Assembly (NCBI GenBank): GCA_900542185.1
Contig: UQMZ01000027.1
Coordinates: 1-48,379 of the forward strand
DNA length: 48,379 nucleotides
From: an uncultured Bacteroidales bacterium
GTDB lineage: Bacteria > Bacteroidota > Bacteroidia > Bacteroidales > Muribaculaceae
Reading direction: 5' to 3'
Shown here in pieces: positions 1 to 7,234 of the stretch. The translations under genes and the position numbers were made by a program. Numbering within the stretch: position 1 is the stretch's first letter; the number at the start of each line of letters is the position of its first letter. Below the pieces are notes generated by a model. The model did no database searches. It was not told the DNA's origin and was given only the letters and a program-made list of their open reading frames with translations.

Positions 1-40
1 TTAACACTTTAATCTCCCGGTTTTAACAAATGCACCGTGA

Positions 41-346
41 TTTCGGCTTGACCCGGATATAGCTGTATATCCCAGCAAGGCAACACACGTCATAACCGAT
101 GAGGAACGCGATGAGATAACAACGGCCCTGAAATTCCTAAATCACCATACCGCATCTTCAATAGCCGAGTATATAAGCCGAATAACGAGTAATCCTCTTG
201 CCTTGAGAGTCAAGCTGAACGATTTGCGAAGCAATATGGATATAAGCCGCATCCCCGAGCCGTCTGAGAAAGATTATGCACGTCTGGAACGATACAAGAA
301 AGAATATCAAACGCTGATAGAAGTCTTACACAATGAGCACCATTGA
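41..346 (+). pseudogene. Gene remnant with open frame but no start codon
   Basis: The frame is open for 101 codons between a TGA at 38-40 and a TGA at 344-346. It contains no ATG, GTG or TTG until an ATG at 236, which would leave only 36 residues. The translation looks protein-like: it is charged and helical, with a stretch reading SSIAEYISRITSNPLALRVK. This suggests the 3' part of a gene whose 5' end was lost or frameshifted; a short out-of-frame ATG at 30 stops at 62. The last 14 bases overlap the start of the next gene, so the two were probably translationally coupled. I do not recognise the family. A true gene with an unusual start is the alternative. Confidence 0.45.
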
Positions 347-1106
347 GTCCTGGACAAAGATAGGCAGTGAATGTAATAAGGCAAGAGAAGTCCTGTTGAG
401 AAATAGAAGCCGTATTCACAAAGCCATCGAATCTGGCGATGTTAATAGGACTGCAGCCAAGTTGTTGCGGAGGATATTTAGAAATCTGACCGCCATCTTG
501 CAACTTGTTATGGTATCATGTAGCCATGACGGGTCTATATTGTTCAAGTTGCCAATTGGATTATTAGTCAGGAATTGCTTGATGGACGGAATCATAGGAT
601 TGAGAATTGTAAAGATGAGTGATGAAGACTGTAGGAGTTTGCTTGATTTATGGAACCGCGATTATGTCGCGGCAATGTATGAGCAAAAAGATGTTTATAA
701 GGATAAACTTGGTGAATTTAATTGTAATGATGAGGAAATAATGCATTTCTTTGTATTGGCGCTTGAAGATGCTTTTTTCACAGAATTGGATTTTAACAGA
801 GGTTATGACGTAGAACTTGGGAGTTGGAAGGTCCGTTCGAGACGTGACGTGTATGAAGGATATAAGGCTTGTGATGGACAACTAAAATCAATGAAAGATG
901 ACATAGTTAAAGATGATGAAGTTGGAGAATGTGTTAGAATTATATATGCATACTACAAATATTTTTCACAATATGAGCATTATTCAGACCGGGGAAATGG
1001 CGATGCATCAGCACCTTTTGGAGAAGATAATATAAGATTTGAGAAGGTCTTTACTAGATTGAGGTGGTGTCTTGAATTAATCATTAAGAACCTCGACAAG
1101 GATTAG
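333..1106 (+). CDS. Hypothetical 257-residue helical protein
   Basis: The ATG lies inside the tail of the preceding frame (14-base overlap), which suggests coupled translation. The protein is rich in Lys, Asp and Glu and predicted mostly alpha-helical. It has no signal peptide and no clear membrane segment. A mildly hydrophobic stretch sits near residues 47-95 and an aromatic run YYKYFSQYEHYS near 208-219. Conserved-looking Arg and His positions are vaguely reminiscent of DUF5677/AbiV-type helical proteins, but the resemblance is too weak for a name. Base composition is clearly lower in GC than the core genome, as expected for acquired DNA. A small hairpin follows the stop. Function unknown. 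Confidence 0.7.
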   Translation: MSTIESWTKIGSECNKAREVLLRNRSRIHKAIESGDVNRTAAKLLRRIFRNLTAILQLVMVSCSHDGSILFKLPIGLLVRNCLMDGIIGLRIVKMSDEDCRSLLDLWNRDYVAAMYEQKDVYKDKLGEFNCNDEEIMHFFVLALEDAFFTELDFNRGYDVELGSWKVRSRRDVYEGYKACDGQLKSMKDDIVKDDEVGECVRIIYAYYKYFSQYEHYSDRGNGDASAPFGEDNIRFEKVFTRLRWCLELIIKNLDKD

Positions 1107-1107
1107 T

Positions 1108-1140
1108 GGGAAGACAACGATTGTCTTAAGTCTTATTTTT
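1108..1140 (+). terminator. Hairpin and T-rich tail after the 257-residue gene
   Basis: Arms at 1111-1117 and 1121-1127 (AAGACAA/TTGTCTT) enclose a three-base loop. A T-rich stretch follows at 1131-1140. The stem is short and AT-rich, so this is a modest candidate for a Rho-independent terminator just after the stop codon at 1104-1106. Confidence 0.4.
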
Positions 1141-1196
1141 TATTGCTGTCCGATAATATTCTATTAATTGAAAAAATCTTTATCGGACAGCAATAA
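1140..1196. repeat. 17-bp perfect inverted repeat with 23-nt spacer
   Basis: Bases 1140-1156 are the exact reverse complement of 1180-1196; the core of each arm is TTGCTGTCCGATAA or its complement. The 23-base spacer is AT-rich. It could be a second terminator, the paired ends of a small mobile remnant, or a transcript hairpin. A good T-run is missing on either side, so the terminator reading is not secure. Confidence 0.6.
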
Positions 1197-1434
1197 TAAT
1201 ATTTTGGAACCGTACTTTTCTAATTAATAGTAGGACGAAGGACGACTTATTCTTTAGTCAAAAAAGGTTAATTGCAAAGATATATCCCTCTGAGCGACGG
1301 GCAAAACATATATGGGGACGAATTATGAAATATTTTGGCCCACACATTTCGTCCTTTAAGAATAGAGTAAGATGGAGCTAGGAGTGACGCTAAAGATGGT
1401 GCAGAAAGAGGTGCTAAAAATTGTCAAAATATTT
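1197..1434. other. AT-rich non-coding stretch
   Basis: No convincing gene is visible on either strand. The stretch holds a leftward promoter-like pair (1275-1305) and several copies of GGACGAA near 1233-1245 and 1317-1323. A complementary TTCGTCC near 1347-1353 could pair with them. It reads like scar tissue of an accessory region. Confidence 0.5.
1275..1305 (-). promoter_or_regulatory. Leftward Bacteroidetes-type promoter candidate
   Basis: On the minus strand TTTG (1302-1305) is followed after 19 bases by TATCTTTG (1275-1282), matching the TTTG/TAnnTTTG consensus. Transcription would begin near 1268 and run into the 1140-1196 hairpin. No reading frame lies downstream, so any product would be a short non-coding RNA. 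AT-rich DNA produces such matches by chance, so confidence is limited. Confidence 0.35.
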
Positions 1435-1593
1435 TCATTTTGACATGGTATATCGTGTGCGCTCATCATCCATATCAATCAACGAAGGGTCAACATCCCG
1501 CTTTATGCTATGAAGTTTTTCCAGCCACGCATCGGACTTGGTCTGAGAAGATGCGACATTCCTTTTTTCAATGCTTGTGTCAAGCATGTCCAT
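1435..1593 (-). CDS. Small 52-residue hypothetical protein
   Basis: The ATG is at 1591-1593, directly after an in-frame TAA, and the stop is at 1435-1437. The protein is strongly charged and soluble, and its second half reads SDAWLEKLHSIKRDVDPSL followed by IDMDDERTRY. The ordered, non-random composition suggests a real peptide or the tail of a degraded larger protein. Size and charge would suit an antitoxin or small regulator, but I recognise no family. It lies downstream of, and on the same strand as, the secreted protein gene at 1641-2852. Confidence 0.45.
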   Translation of the reverse strand: MDMLDTSIEKRNVASSQTKSDAWLEKLHSIKRDVDPSLIDMDDERTRYTMSK

Positions 1594-1640
1594 TTATTTG
1601 ACATCGTAAGTCGCAAAAAATTAATTGCAGAGAGTCCTTA

Positions 1641-2852
1641 TCACATCCTGCTTTTTTGTTCGGTAAAGTCTCTTCCTATGATTATTTTTCCAAATACATC
1701 TCGGATATTTGGGATTACATTGCCATAGGCATTATAGAAATCCTTTTCATTCTCAAAGTACTCCTTGTCTCCCGGATAATGTTTCCAGAAGGAGGCTCGT
1801 ACAGATTTTCCGATTATATATTTTGCATATAGGTGTGCGTTAAGGCTAGAATATGATTTAAAGTCGGGAGATGAAGAATATATAATGATGTACGATATGT
1901 GGTATGGTGTCGTATCGTCATTGAATTCTCTGACTTCTCCGTCCTTTAACCCAATTTGGGCAACATCAAACATGTAAGATTCGGCTTCGGAAATCAAATT
2001 CCGTTGGTCTCCGTTATTTTCGTATCTTTCTTCAGAGATACATCTTTTGCCATTAGGGGGTATAATCATAATACTCTCATCTATGTAAGTAGTGCTTGTA
2101 CCATGTGATGAACCTCGTCCTACAGAAATGCCATTGGCAATTGATCCTAATATGCCTCCAATTCCTAATGTATTCGTAATACTTCCAAGTCCAATTCCCA
2201 TACCGGCTCCTTGACTGTTTGAAAAATTCATTATTCTGTTGTCAAAAAAAGAATTCGCCATTCCATTTTGATCAATTCTAAATGAATTGACTTTATCAAT
2301 ATAAATATTCTTTTGCGTTTTATTTGCTAATTCTATAAAATATCTAACATATCCTCCTCCTTCGGTTTTGCCAGAGGGTTTAACAAAAGTTCCAATTATT
2401 CGCATTGAAATATCCTTGGTTGAGACTATGGAATTTTCTGTGACCCACATCAAAGGGACCCCTTTCTTTGCAGCCTTGTTCTTGACTTTTAAATTATTGG
2501 CATAATGAATGTTAACTTCCTCTTTTATCAAGTCGTTCTCCTCATCTGCTATTGGGTCTATATAATTTGATGACTTTTTATTCTCAACATTTGCATTCCC
2601 TTCTAATATTTCCTGTTCGCCATTAGCGTAGAGTATTGACAAGACATCTCCTTTATCCACGATAAAAAGGGGACCATTGGGATTTGAGTGTTTTTTATAT
2701 TTTATCTCAGTTTGTGAAATTTCTTGTATCACTGCTTTGATAATATCTCCGTTTCGCATGGATATTATATCTTGAGCAAATATTATTGAAGCATTCATAA
2801 CCATATAAGTAATGGCTAAAAAGAATCTCATGGAATACAAAGAAGATTTCAT
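1641..2852 (-). CDS. Secreted glycine-rich hypothetical protein
   Basis: The ATG at 2850-2852 gives MKSSLYSMRFFLAITYMVMN and then a signal-peptidase site after IIFAQ. An upstream TTG in frame would only add MLI. The N-terminal 60 mature residues (DIISMRNGDIIKAVIQEIS and onward, ending in a YANGEQEI-like strand) resemble small beta-rich modules seen in exported Bacteroidetes proteins. A central Gly/Ser-rich segment around residues 212-250 could be a flexible or membrane-inserting linker. The C-terminal third contains aromatic and charged strands. About 403 residues. Low GC compared with the core; no partner gene. A role at the envelope is inference only. Confidence 0.7.
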   Translation of the reverse strand: MKSSLYSMRFFLAITYMVMNASIIFAQDIISMRNGDIIKAVIQEISQTEIKYKKHSNPNGPLFIVDKGDVLSILYANGEQEILEGNANVENKKSSNYIDPIADEENDLIKEEVNIHYANNLKVKNKAAKKGVPLMWVTENSIVSTKDISMRIIGTFVKPSGKTEGGGYVRYFIELANKTQKNIYIDKVNSFRIDQNGMANSFFDNRIMNFSNSQGAGMGIGLGSITNTLGIGGILGSIANGISVGRGSSHGTSTTYIDESIMIIPPNGKRCISEERYENNGDQRNLISEAESYMFDVAQIGLKDGEVREFNDDTTPYHISYIIIYSSSPDFKSYSSLNAHLYAKYIIGKSVRASFWKHYPGDKEYFENEKDFYNAYGNVIPNIRDVFGKIIIGRDFTEQKSRM

Positions 2853-2969
2853 AATCAACAAAAGTTAAAGAATTCGAATTCGATTCATTCGGCTCGCGTC
2901 AACGACATCCATTCAGTTGAATCGAGTGATTGCGGCGAAATCTGTTGCCATCGCGTTGACACGAGATAA

Positions 2970-3010
2970 AAGCATAAATCGCAAGTGATTGATGATTAAT
3001 CACTTGCGAC
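2970..3010 (-). terminator. Terminator of the tRNA operon
   Basis: A perfect 12-bp stem (2979-2990 with 2998-3009, core CGCAAGTGATT) has a 7-base loop. On the minus strand it lies 7 bases beyond the tRNA-Leu 3' end and is followed by a T-rich stretch (about 2965-2978). It fits a Rho-independent terminator for the two tRNA genes. Confidence 0.75.
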
Positions 3011-3016
3011 TTCTTG

Positions 3017-3097
3017 TGCCCAGAATAGGAGTCGAACCTACACGCCTCGCGGCACTCGCACCTGAAACGAGCGCGTCTACCATTCCGCCACCTGGGC
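3017..3097 (-). tRNA. tRNA-Leu (anticodon CAG)
   Basis: The minus strand folds as a class II tRNA. The acceptor is GCCCAGG/TCTGGGC with discriminator A. The anticodon stem CTCGT/GCGAG encloses TTCAGGT, giving anticodon CAG for CUG codons. A variable arm with stem GCC/GGC follows, then a T arm with TTCGACT. CCA is not encoded: the next bases are CAA. It is co-transcribed downstream of tRNA-Pro with 34 bases between them. Confidence 0.96.
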
Positions 3098-3131
3098 CAG
3101 TGGTTATTCGGTTTGTCAGCCGTTTTCAGTC

Positions 3132-3209
3132 TGGTCGGGGTGAAAGGATTCGAACCTTCGACCCCCTGCTCCCAAAGCAGGTGCGCTAACCGGACTGCGC
3201 TACGCCCCG
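3132..3209 (-). tRNA. tRNA-Pro (anticodon TGG), CCA encoded
   Basis: The minus strand gives an acceptor starting CGGGGCG, an anticodon loop TTTGGGA with anticodon TGG, a T loop TTCGAAT, discriminator A and an encoded CCA. The sixth acceptor pair is a C-A mismatch (CGGGGCG against CACCCCG); all other acceptor pairs are canonical. First gene of the two-tRNA operon. Confidence 0.96.
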
Positions 3210-3219
3210 AAATCGAGTG

Positions 3220-3251
3220 CAAAATTAATGCGTTTATTCGACATTTCCAAA
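3220..3251 (-). promoter_or_regulatory. Promoter of the tRNA-Pro/tRNA-Leu operon
   Basis: On the minus strand TTTG (3248-3251) and TAATTTTG (3220-3227) are separated by 20 bases. This is an exact match to the Bacteroidetes primary sigma-factor consensus. The mature tRNA begins 11 bases after the -7 element. Confidence 0.8.
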
Positions 3252-3374
3252 TATCCGGCCAAAAAAATTATTTTTTTAACATCTGGAGATCCCGAAACAC
3301 TACTATTTAAGCCTTATTTCTTAAAAAATCGCATCATGTCCCCCAAATGTGTTCATAGTATGAGATATTTTTCT

Positions 3375-3382
3375 TAATTTTG
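3375..3382 (+). promoter_or_regulatory. Probable -7 element for pyrH
   Basis: TAATTTTG matches TAnnTTTG and ends 19 bases before the pyrH ATG. No clean TTTG is found at the expected -33 distance, so the match is half-complete. Confidence 0.45.
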
Positions 3383-3401
3383 GCAATAAACCGTAGAAAT
3401 T

Positions 3402-4109
3402 ATGAAATACAACAGGATATTATTGAAACTGTCGGGAGAGAGTCTGGGCGCCGGCGAGGGCCGGGGCATCGACACCGACCGGCTGAATTCGTACGCAAAG
3501 CAGATTGCGGCGGCTGCCTCCAAGGGCGTGCAGATAGGTATAGTAATCGGAGGCGGTAACATCTTCCGCGGCCTGAAAGGCGCCTCCAAGGGTTTTGACC
3601 GCGTCAAGGGCGATCAGATGGGTATGCTGGCCACCGTGATCAATTCGCTGGCGCTGAGTTCGGCGTTGGAGGCAATTGGTCAGCCGTCACAGGTGTTCAC
3701 GGCCATCCGCATGGAGCCAATCGGCTTGGCTTATTCCAAATGGGCGGCAATCAAGGCTATGGAGACGGGCACCGTCGCCATCATTGCCGGTGGCACGGGC
3801 AATCCTTATTTCACCACCGACACCGGCGCATCGCTGCGCGCCATCGAGATCGAGGCCGATGTGATGCTGAAGGGTACGCGCGTGGACGGCGTATATACCG
3901 CCGACCCGGAGAAAGATCCGGCAGCTAAGAAATATGACGAAATCACCTACGACGAGATGCTGGAAAAGAACCTGAAGGTGATGGACCTGACGGCTACGGT
4001 GATGTGCAAGGAGAACGACATGCCGATAGCGGTGTTCGACATGGACACCGAAGGCAACCTGGGACGTATCCTGGCAGGCGAGCCCATCGGCACCGTGCTG
4101 CACAAATAA
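3402..4109 (+). CDS. pyrH: UMP kinase
   Basis: Phosphorylates UMP to UDP with ATP in pyrimidine nucleotide synthesis; cytoplasmic hexamer of the amino-acid-kinase fold. Diagnostic segments are the N-terminal LLKLSGE (7-13), the glycine loop GGGN (50-53), GDQMGMLATVIN (70-81) and GGTGNPYFTTDT (130-141). DGVYTADPEKDP follows near 162-173. The 235-residue length is normal for the bacterial enzyme. It starts a GC-rich plus-strand run and is followed 26 bases later by frr, a widespread pairing. Confidence 0.97.
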   Translation: MKYNRILLKLSGESLGAGEGRGIDTDRLNSYAKQIAAAASKGVQIGIVIGGGNIFRGLKGASKGFDRVKGDQMGMLATVINSLALSSALEAIGQPSQVFTAIRMEPIGLAYSKWAAIKAMETGTVAIIAGGTGNPYFTTDTGASLRAIEIEADVMLKGTRVDGVYTADPEKDPAAKKYDEITYDEMLEKNLKVMDLTATVMCKENDMPIAVFDMDTEGNLGRILAGEPIGTVLHK

Positions 4110-4135
4110 TCAAGATAATAATAAAATCGAATACA

Positions 4136-4696
4136 ATGAAAGAGGTAAAGGAATATCTGCAGGACGCGGAGGATTCGATGGAGATGGCAGTGGACTATCT
4201 GGACGAAACTCTGCAGCACATCCGCGCCGGCAAGGCGTCGACCAAGCTGCTTGACGGCATCAAGGTGGACTATTACGGCACGAAAGCGCCTATCTCCAAC
4301 GTGGCCAACGTCAGCGTGCCCGACGCGCGCACCATCGCCATCACTCCGTGGGAGAAGGCTATGTTCAAGGAGATTGAGAAGGCCATCATCAACTCCGAGC
4401 TTGGCATCACGCCCGAGAACAACGGCGAGGTGATCCGTCTGGGCATCCCTCCGTTGACCGAGGAGCGTCGCAAGCAGCTGGTCAAGCAGTCCAAGAATGA
4501 GGCCGAGAACGCCAAGGTGTCGGTGCGCAACGCGCGCCGCGAGGCTATAGAGGGCCTGAAGAAGGAAATCAAGAACGGCCTGAGCGAGGATGCCGAGAAG
4601 GATGCCGAGGCCGACGTGCAGAAGCTTCACGACAAGTATGTGAAGAAGATCGACGCCATTTTCGCTGAGAAGGAGAAGGAGATCCTTACAGTATAA
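4136..4696 (+). CDS. frr: Ribosome recycling factor
   Basis: Splits post-termination ribosomes together with EF-G. The start MKEVKEYLQD at 4136 gives 186 residues, the normal family length; upstream in-frame codons lie inside pyrH in another frame and are not used. Typical segments are ETLQHIRAGKAS (RRF domain I helix), the DARTIAITPWEK region, and IPPLTEERRKQLVKQ followed by the helical C-terminus. It follows pyrH and probably shares its transcript. Confidence 0.97.
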   Translation: MKEVKEYLQDAEDSMEMAVDYLDETLQHIRAGKASTKLLDGIKVDYYGTKAPISNVANVSVPDARTIAITPWEKAMFKEIEKAIINSELGITPENNGEVIRLGIPPLTEERRKQLVKQSKNEAENAKVSVRNARREAIEGLKKEIKNGLSEDAEKDAEADVQKLHDKYVKKIDAIFAEKEKEILTV

Positions 4697-4717
4697 TACC
4701 CTGACCGTAACGACAAT

Positions 4718-5698
4718 ATGGTCAGCATAATAGTGCCGGCCTATAACGCCTTGCGGTGGCTGCCGGCCGCCGTGCGGAGCGTGCTGGCACAGACCGAACA
4801 GGACTGGGAGCTGGTGTTGGTGGACGATGGTAGCACCGACGCCACTCCCGGTCTGTGTGACGGGTATGCCGCTTCCGACCCGCGTATCCGGGTGGAGCAC
4901 ACACCCAATGCCGGCGTATCCGCAGCCCGCAACCGAGGGCTGAGACTTTGCCGGGGCCAATGGATTCTGTTTCTCGACGCGGATGACGTTCTGCATCCCG
5001 ACATGCTCCGTATCATGCTCGATGCCGCCACACGGCATAAAGTGGATATGGTGAGTTGCGCCACATATCAGTTTCATACTCCCCAGCAGGAAGCAGACTG
5101 GCTGAACACATCCTTTCAAATTTCAATTAAAGAGCGAATCCGTACTTCCGAGGATGCCATTTTGGAGGCTTATTATCAGACATCGGATCTTAATGTTTCC
5201 GTCTGGGCCAAGTTATATAGTCGCTCTGTATGGCAGGGACAATCCTTCTATAACGGGCGATACGAGGACCTGGAGATAGCCTGCAGGCTGATGGAATCGG
5301 CCGACAGGATAGTATGTGTCGATGCTCCGCTGTATGGCTACCGTCAGAATCCCGACAGCTATATGCACCGCTTCACGCTTCAGCGCCTTGACGTGTTGAA
5401 AGTGACCGAACAACTCGAGGTCTGGGGCCAAAGCCGCAGTCCCGAAATACTGCGCGCCATGCGCGACCGGCGAATGAGCGCCAACTTCAATATCTTCATG
5501 CTTTCCGAGCTTGCCGCCCGTCGCGGAGACATCACGCGACAGCAAGCGCGTGATATTCAGGCCGGTTGTTACGCCCGGATCAGACGTCTCCGCAGCAATT
5601 CAATCTTCAATTCCCAATCCCGTATAAAGAACCGCATCGGGGCCCTCATATCTCTGCTGGGTCCCGGTATACTCAGAAAAATCGCTCCCCTGGTGTGA
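4718..5698 (+). CDS. Family 2 glycosyltransferase
   Basis: A GT-A fold enzyme that transfers a sugar from a nucleotide donor. The nucleotide-binding VDDGSTD is at 35-41, AGVSAARNRGL at 65-75 and the metal-binding FLDADD at 85-90. The domain ends near residue 220 and a short basic C-terminal region follows. There is no signal peptide. It starts 22 bases after frr, but no other polysaccharide genes are nearby, so acceptor and product are unknown. Envelope polysaccharide or LPS decoration is the usual role of such orphans. Confidence 0.9.
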   Translation: MVSIIVPAYNALRWLPAAVRSVLAQTEQDWELVLVDDGSTDATPGLCDGYAASDPRIRVEHTPNAGVSAARNRGLRLCRGQWILFLDADDVLHPDMLRIMLDAATRHKVDMVSCATYQFHTPQQEADWLNTSFQISIKERIRTSEDAILEAYYQTSDLNVSVWAKLYSRSVWQGQSFYNGRYEDLEIACRLMESADRIVCVDAPLYGYRQNPDSYMHRFTLQRLDVLKVTEQLEVWGQSRSPEILRAMRDRRMSANFNIFMLSELAARRGDITRQQARDIQAGCYARIRRLRSNSIFNSQSRIKNRIGALISLLGPGILRKIAPLV

Positions 5699-5764
5699 AC
5701 CAAAATGTTTCTGTATTTTGTTAATATTGTGAAATATTGAAAAACACAGACACACATCAAGGGT

Positions 5765-7153
5765 ATGAAAAGGTTGATAGTTACACTCGCGGTGATATCC
5801 GTAGCGGCAGGGACGGGCAGACTCCGGGCTGAGACGCCCGAGCCGGCCGTTCCGTTGCCCGCCGAATGGACATACGAGCCGCAGGTGACGGCCAGCGCCG
5901 AAGCCGACCGCCGCTGGTGGGAGAACTTCGGCGACCCGCAGCTAACCGCCCTGATCGATCAGGGAATGGAGAATTCCCTTGATCTGCGTCAGGCCATGCG
6001 CCGCATCGAGATGAGCCGCAACGCCTGGCGTGCCGCTCAGTCAGAGTGGTATCCTCAGCTTGGCCTTTCCGCCGGCTGGAACCGCGACCGCTCGTCGGGC
6101 GACACCTCCCCTCTCGGCAAACCGGCGACGATGTCCTATTTCTCCTTAGGCCTTAATTTCAATTGGGAAATCGATGTGTTCGGCCGAGTGGCCGCTCAGT
6201 CCAAGGCCGGGAAGGCGGCTTACCGCGCCACCAAGGCCGAATACGACGCCGCCATGGTGTCGCTGGCCGCAAACATCGCCACGGCCTACATGAACCTGCT
6301 GCTGGCCGAAGGTCAGATCCAGGTCGCCGAACAGCAGATCGAGACCCAGACCAAGATACATTCCATCACCGAGACGCGCCATGAATGCGGACTTGTCTCG
6401 AAGCTCGACGTGGCGCAGTCGCTCACGGTGCTATATTCCACCCAGGCCACGCTCCCCTCGCTGCGGCAGCAGAAAACAGCCGCGCTCAATTCGCTGGCCA
6501 TGTTGGTGGGCTGCTATCCCGAAAAACTCGCCTATCTGCTCGACAAACCGGCCAAGCTGCCCAATCCGTTCGTGATGACCGACATCGGCGTGCCGGCCGA
6601 CCTGTTGCGCCGCCGGCCCGACATATTGCAGGCCGAGATGCTGGTGGCGGAATATGCCGCGCAACTCGGCGTGGCCAAGAAGGATTTCCTGCCCACGCTG
6701 TCGCTGACCGGAAGCATCGGCACCCAGGCGCACGACCTCCGCGACATGTTCTCCGACAAGAGTTTCACTTACAGCATCGCTCCGCAACTCAGCTGGACCA
6801 TTTTCGAAGGTCTGGCCCGCAAATACCGCGTGGCCGAGGCCAGGGAGCAGATGCAGCTCGGCATAGACAGCTACAACCAGACGGTGATGAACGCCGTGAT
6901 CGAGACCGACGACGCGCTGCAGACCTACCGCAGCGACCTGGAACGGATAGACCTGATACGCAAGGTGAACGAGCAGGCCCGCGAGTCGCTCGATCTATCC
7001 GTTGACCGTTACAAACGCGGCCTGGCGCCATTTACTGACGTTATGAACTCGCTCGTAAGCCTTTTGGAATATCAGAACACATTGCTGCAGACCCGTGCAT
7101 CAGCGCTGAATTCCGCCATCCGGATATATCAGTGCACGGCAGGACCGGTTTAA
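5765..7153 (+). CDS. Outer-membrane efflux channel (TolC/OprM family)
   Basis: Forms the trimeric outer-membrane channel of a tripartite RND pump. It has an N-terminal signal peptide ending near RLRAE, without a lipobox cysteine. Two OEP repeats follow: the first with SRNAWRAAQSEWYPQLGLSA (about 80-99), the second with the hallmark DLLRRRPDILQAE near 278-290 and a downstream KKDFLPTLSLTGS. The 462-residue length is typical. It is the first gene of the efflux set with the adaptor and pump, 67 bases after the glycosyltransferase. I found no consensus promoter. Confidence 0.93.
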   Translation: MKRLIVTLAVISVAAGTGRLRAETPEPAVPLPAEWTYEPQVTASAEADRRWWENFGDPQLTALIDQGMENSLDLRQAMRRIEMSRNAWRAAQSEWYPQLGLSAGWNRDRSSGDTSPLGKPATMSYFSLGLNFNWEIDVFGRVAAQSKAGKAAYRATKAEYDAAMVSLAANIATAYMNLLLAEGQIQVAEQQIETQTKIHSITETRHECGLVSKLDVAQSLTVLYSTQATLPSLRQQKTAALNSLAMLVGCYPEKLAYLLDKPAKLPNPFVMTDIGVPADLLRRRPDILQAEMLVAEYAAQLGVAKKDFLPTLSLTGSIGTQAHDLRDMFSDKSFTYSIAPQLSWTIFEGLARKYRVAEAREQMQLGIDSYNQTVMNAVIETDDALQTYRSDLERIDLIRKVNEQARESLDLSVDRYKRGLAPFTDVMNSLVSLLEYQNTLLQTRASALNSAIRIYQCTAGPV

Positions 7154-7160
7154 GATATAA

Positions 7161-7207
7161 GTCATAGGTCATAGGTCATAGGTGCCAGTGATTAGTGATG
7201 AGTTAGA
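7161..7207. repeat. Seven-base-period tandem repeat
   Basis: Three perfect copies of GTCATAG (7161-7181) are followed by GTGCCA and the variants GTGATTA, GTGATGA and GTTAGAA. The tract fills the gap between the outer-membrane factor and adaptor genes. It is one of six degenerate heptad tracts in the window. Confidence 0.75.
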
Positions 7208-7234
7208 AGATAAGACAGTTTAGCCCCCGATATT

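Noticed and set aside
2899..3222. Frames of 65-107 codons across 2899-3310
   Set aside because: They cover the two tRNA genes and their terminator; tRNA structure explains the sequence.
3947..5119. Long minus-strand frame of 390 codons
   Set aside because: It runs antisense through the end of pyrH, all of frr and part of the glycosyltransferase. No domain is recognisable.
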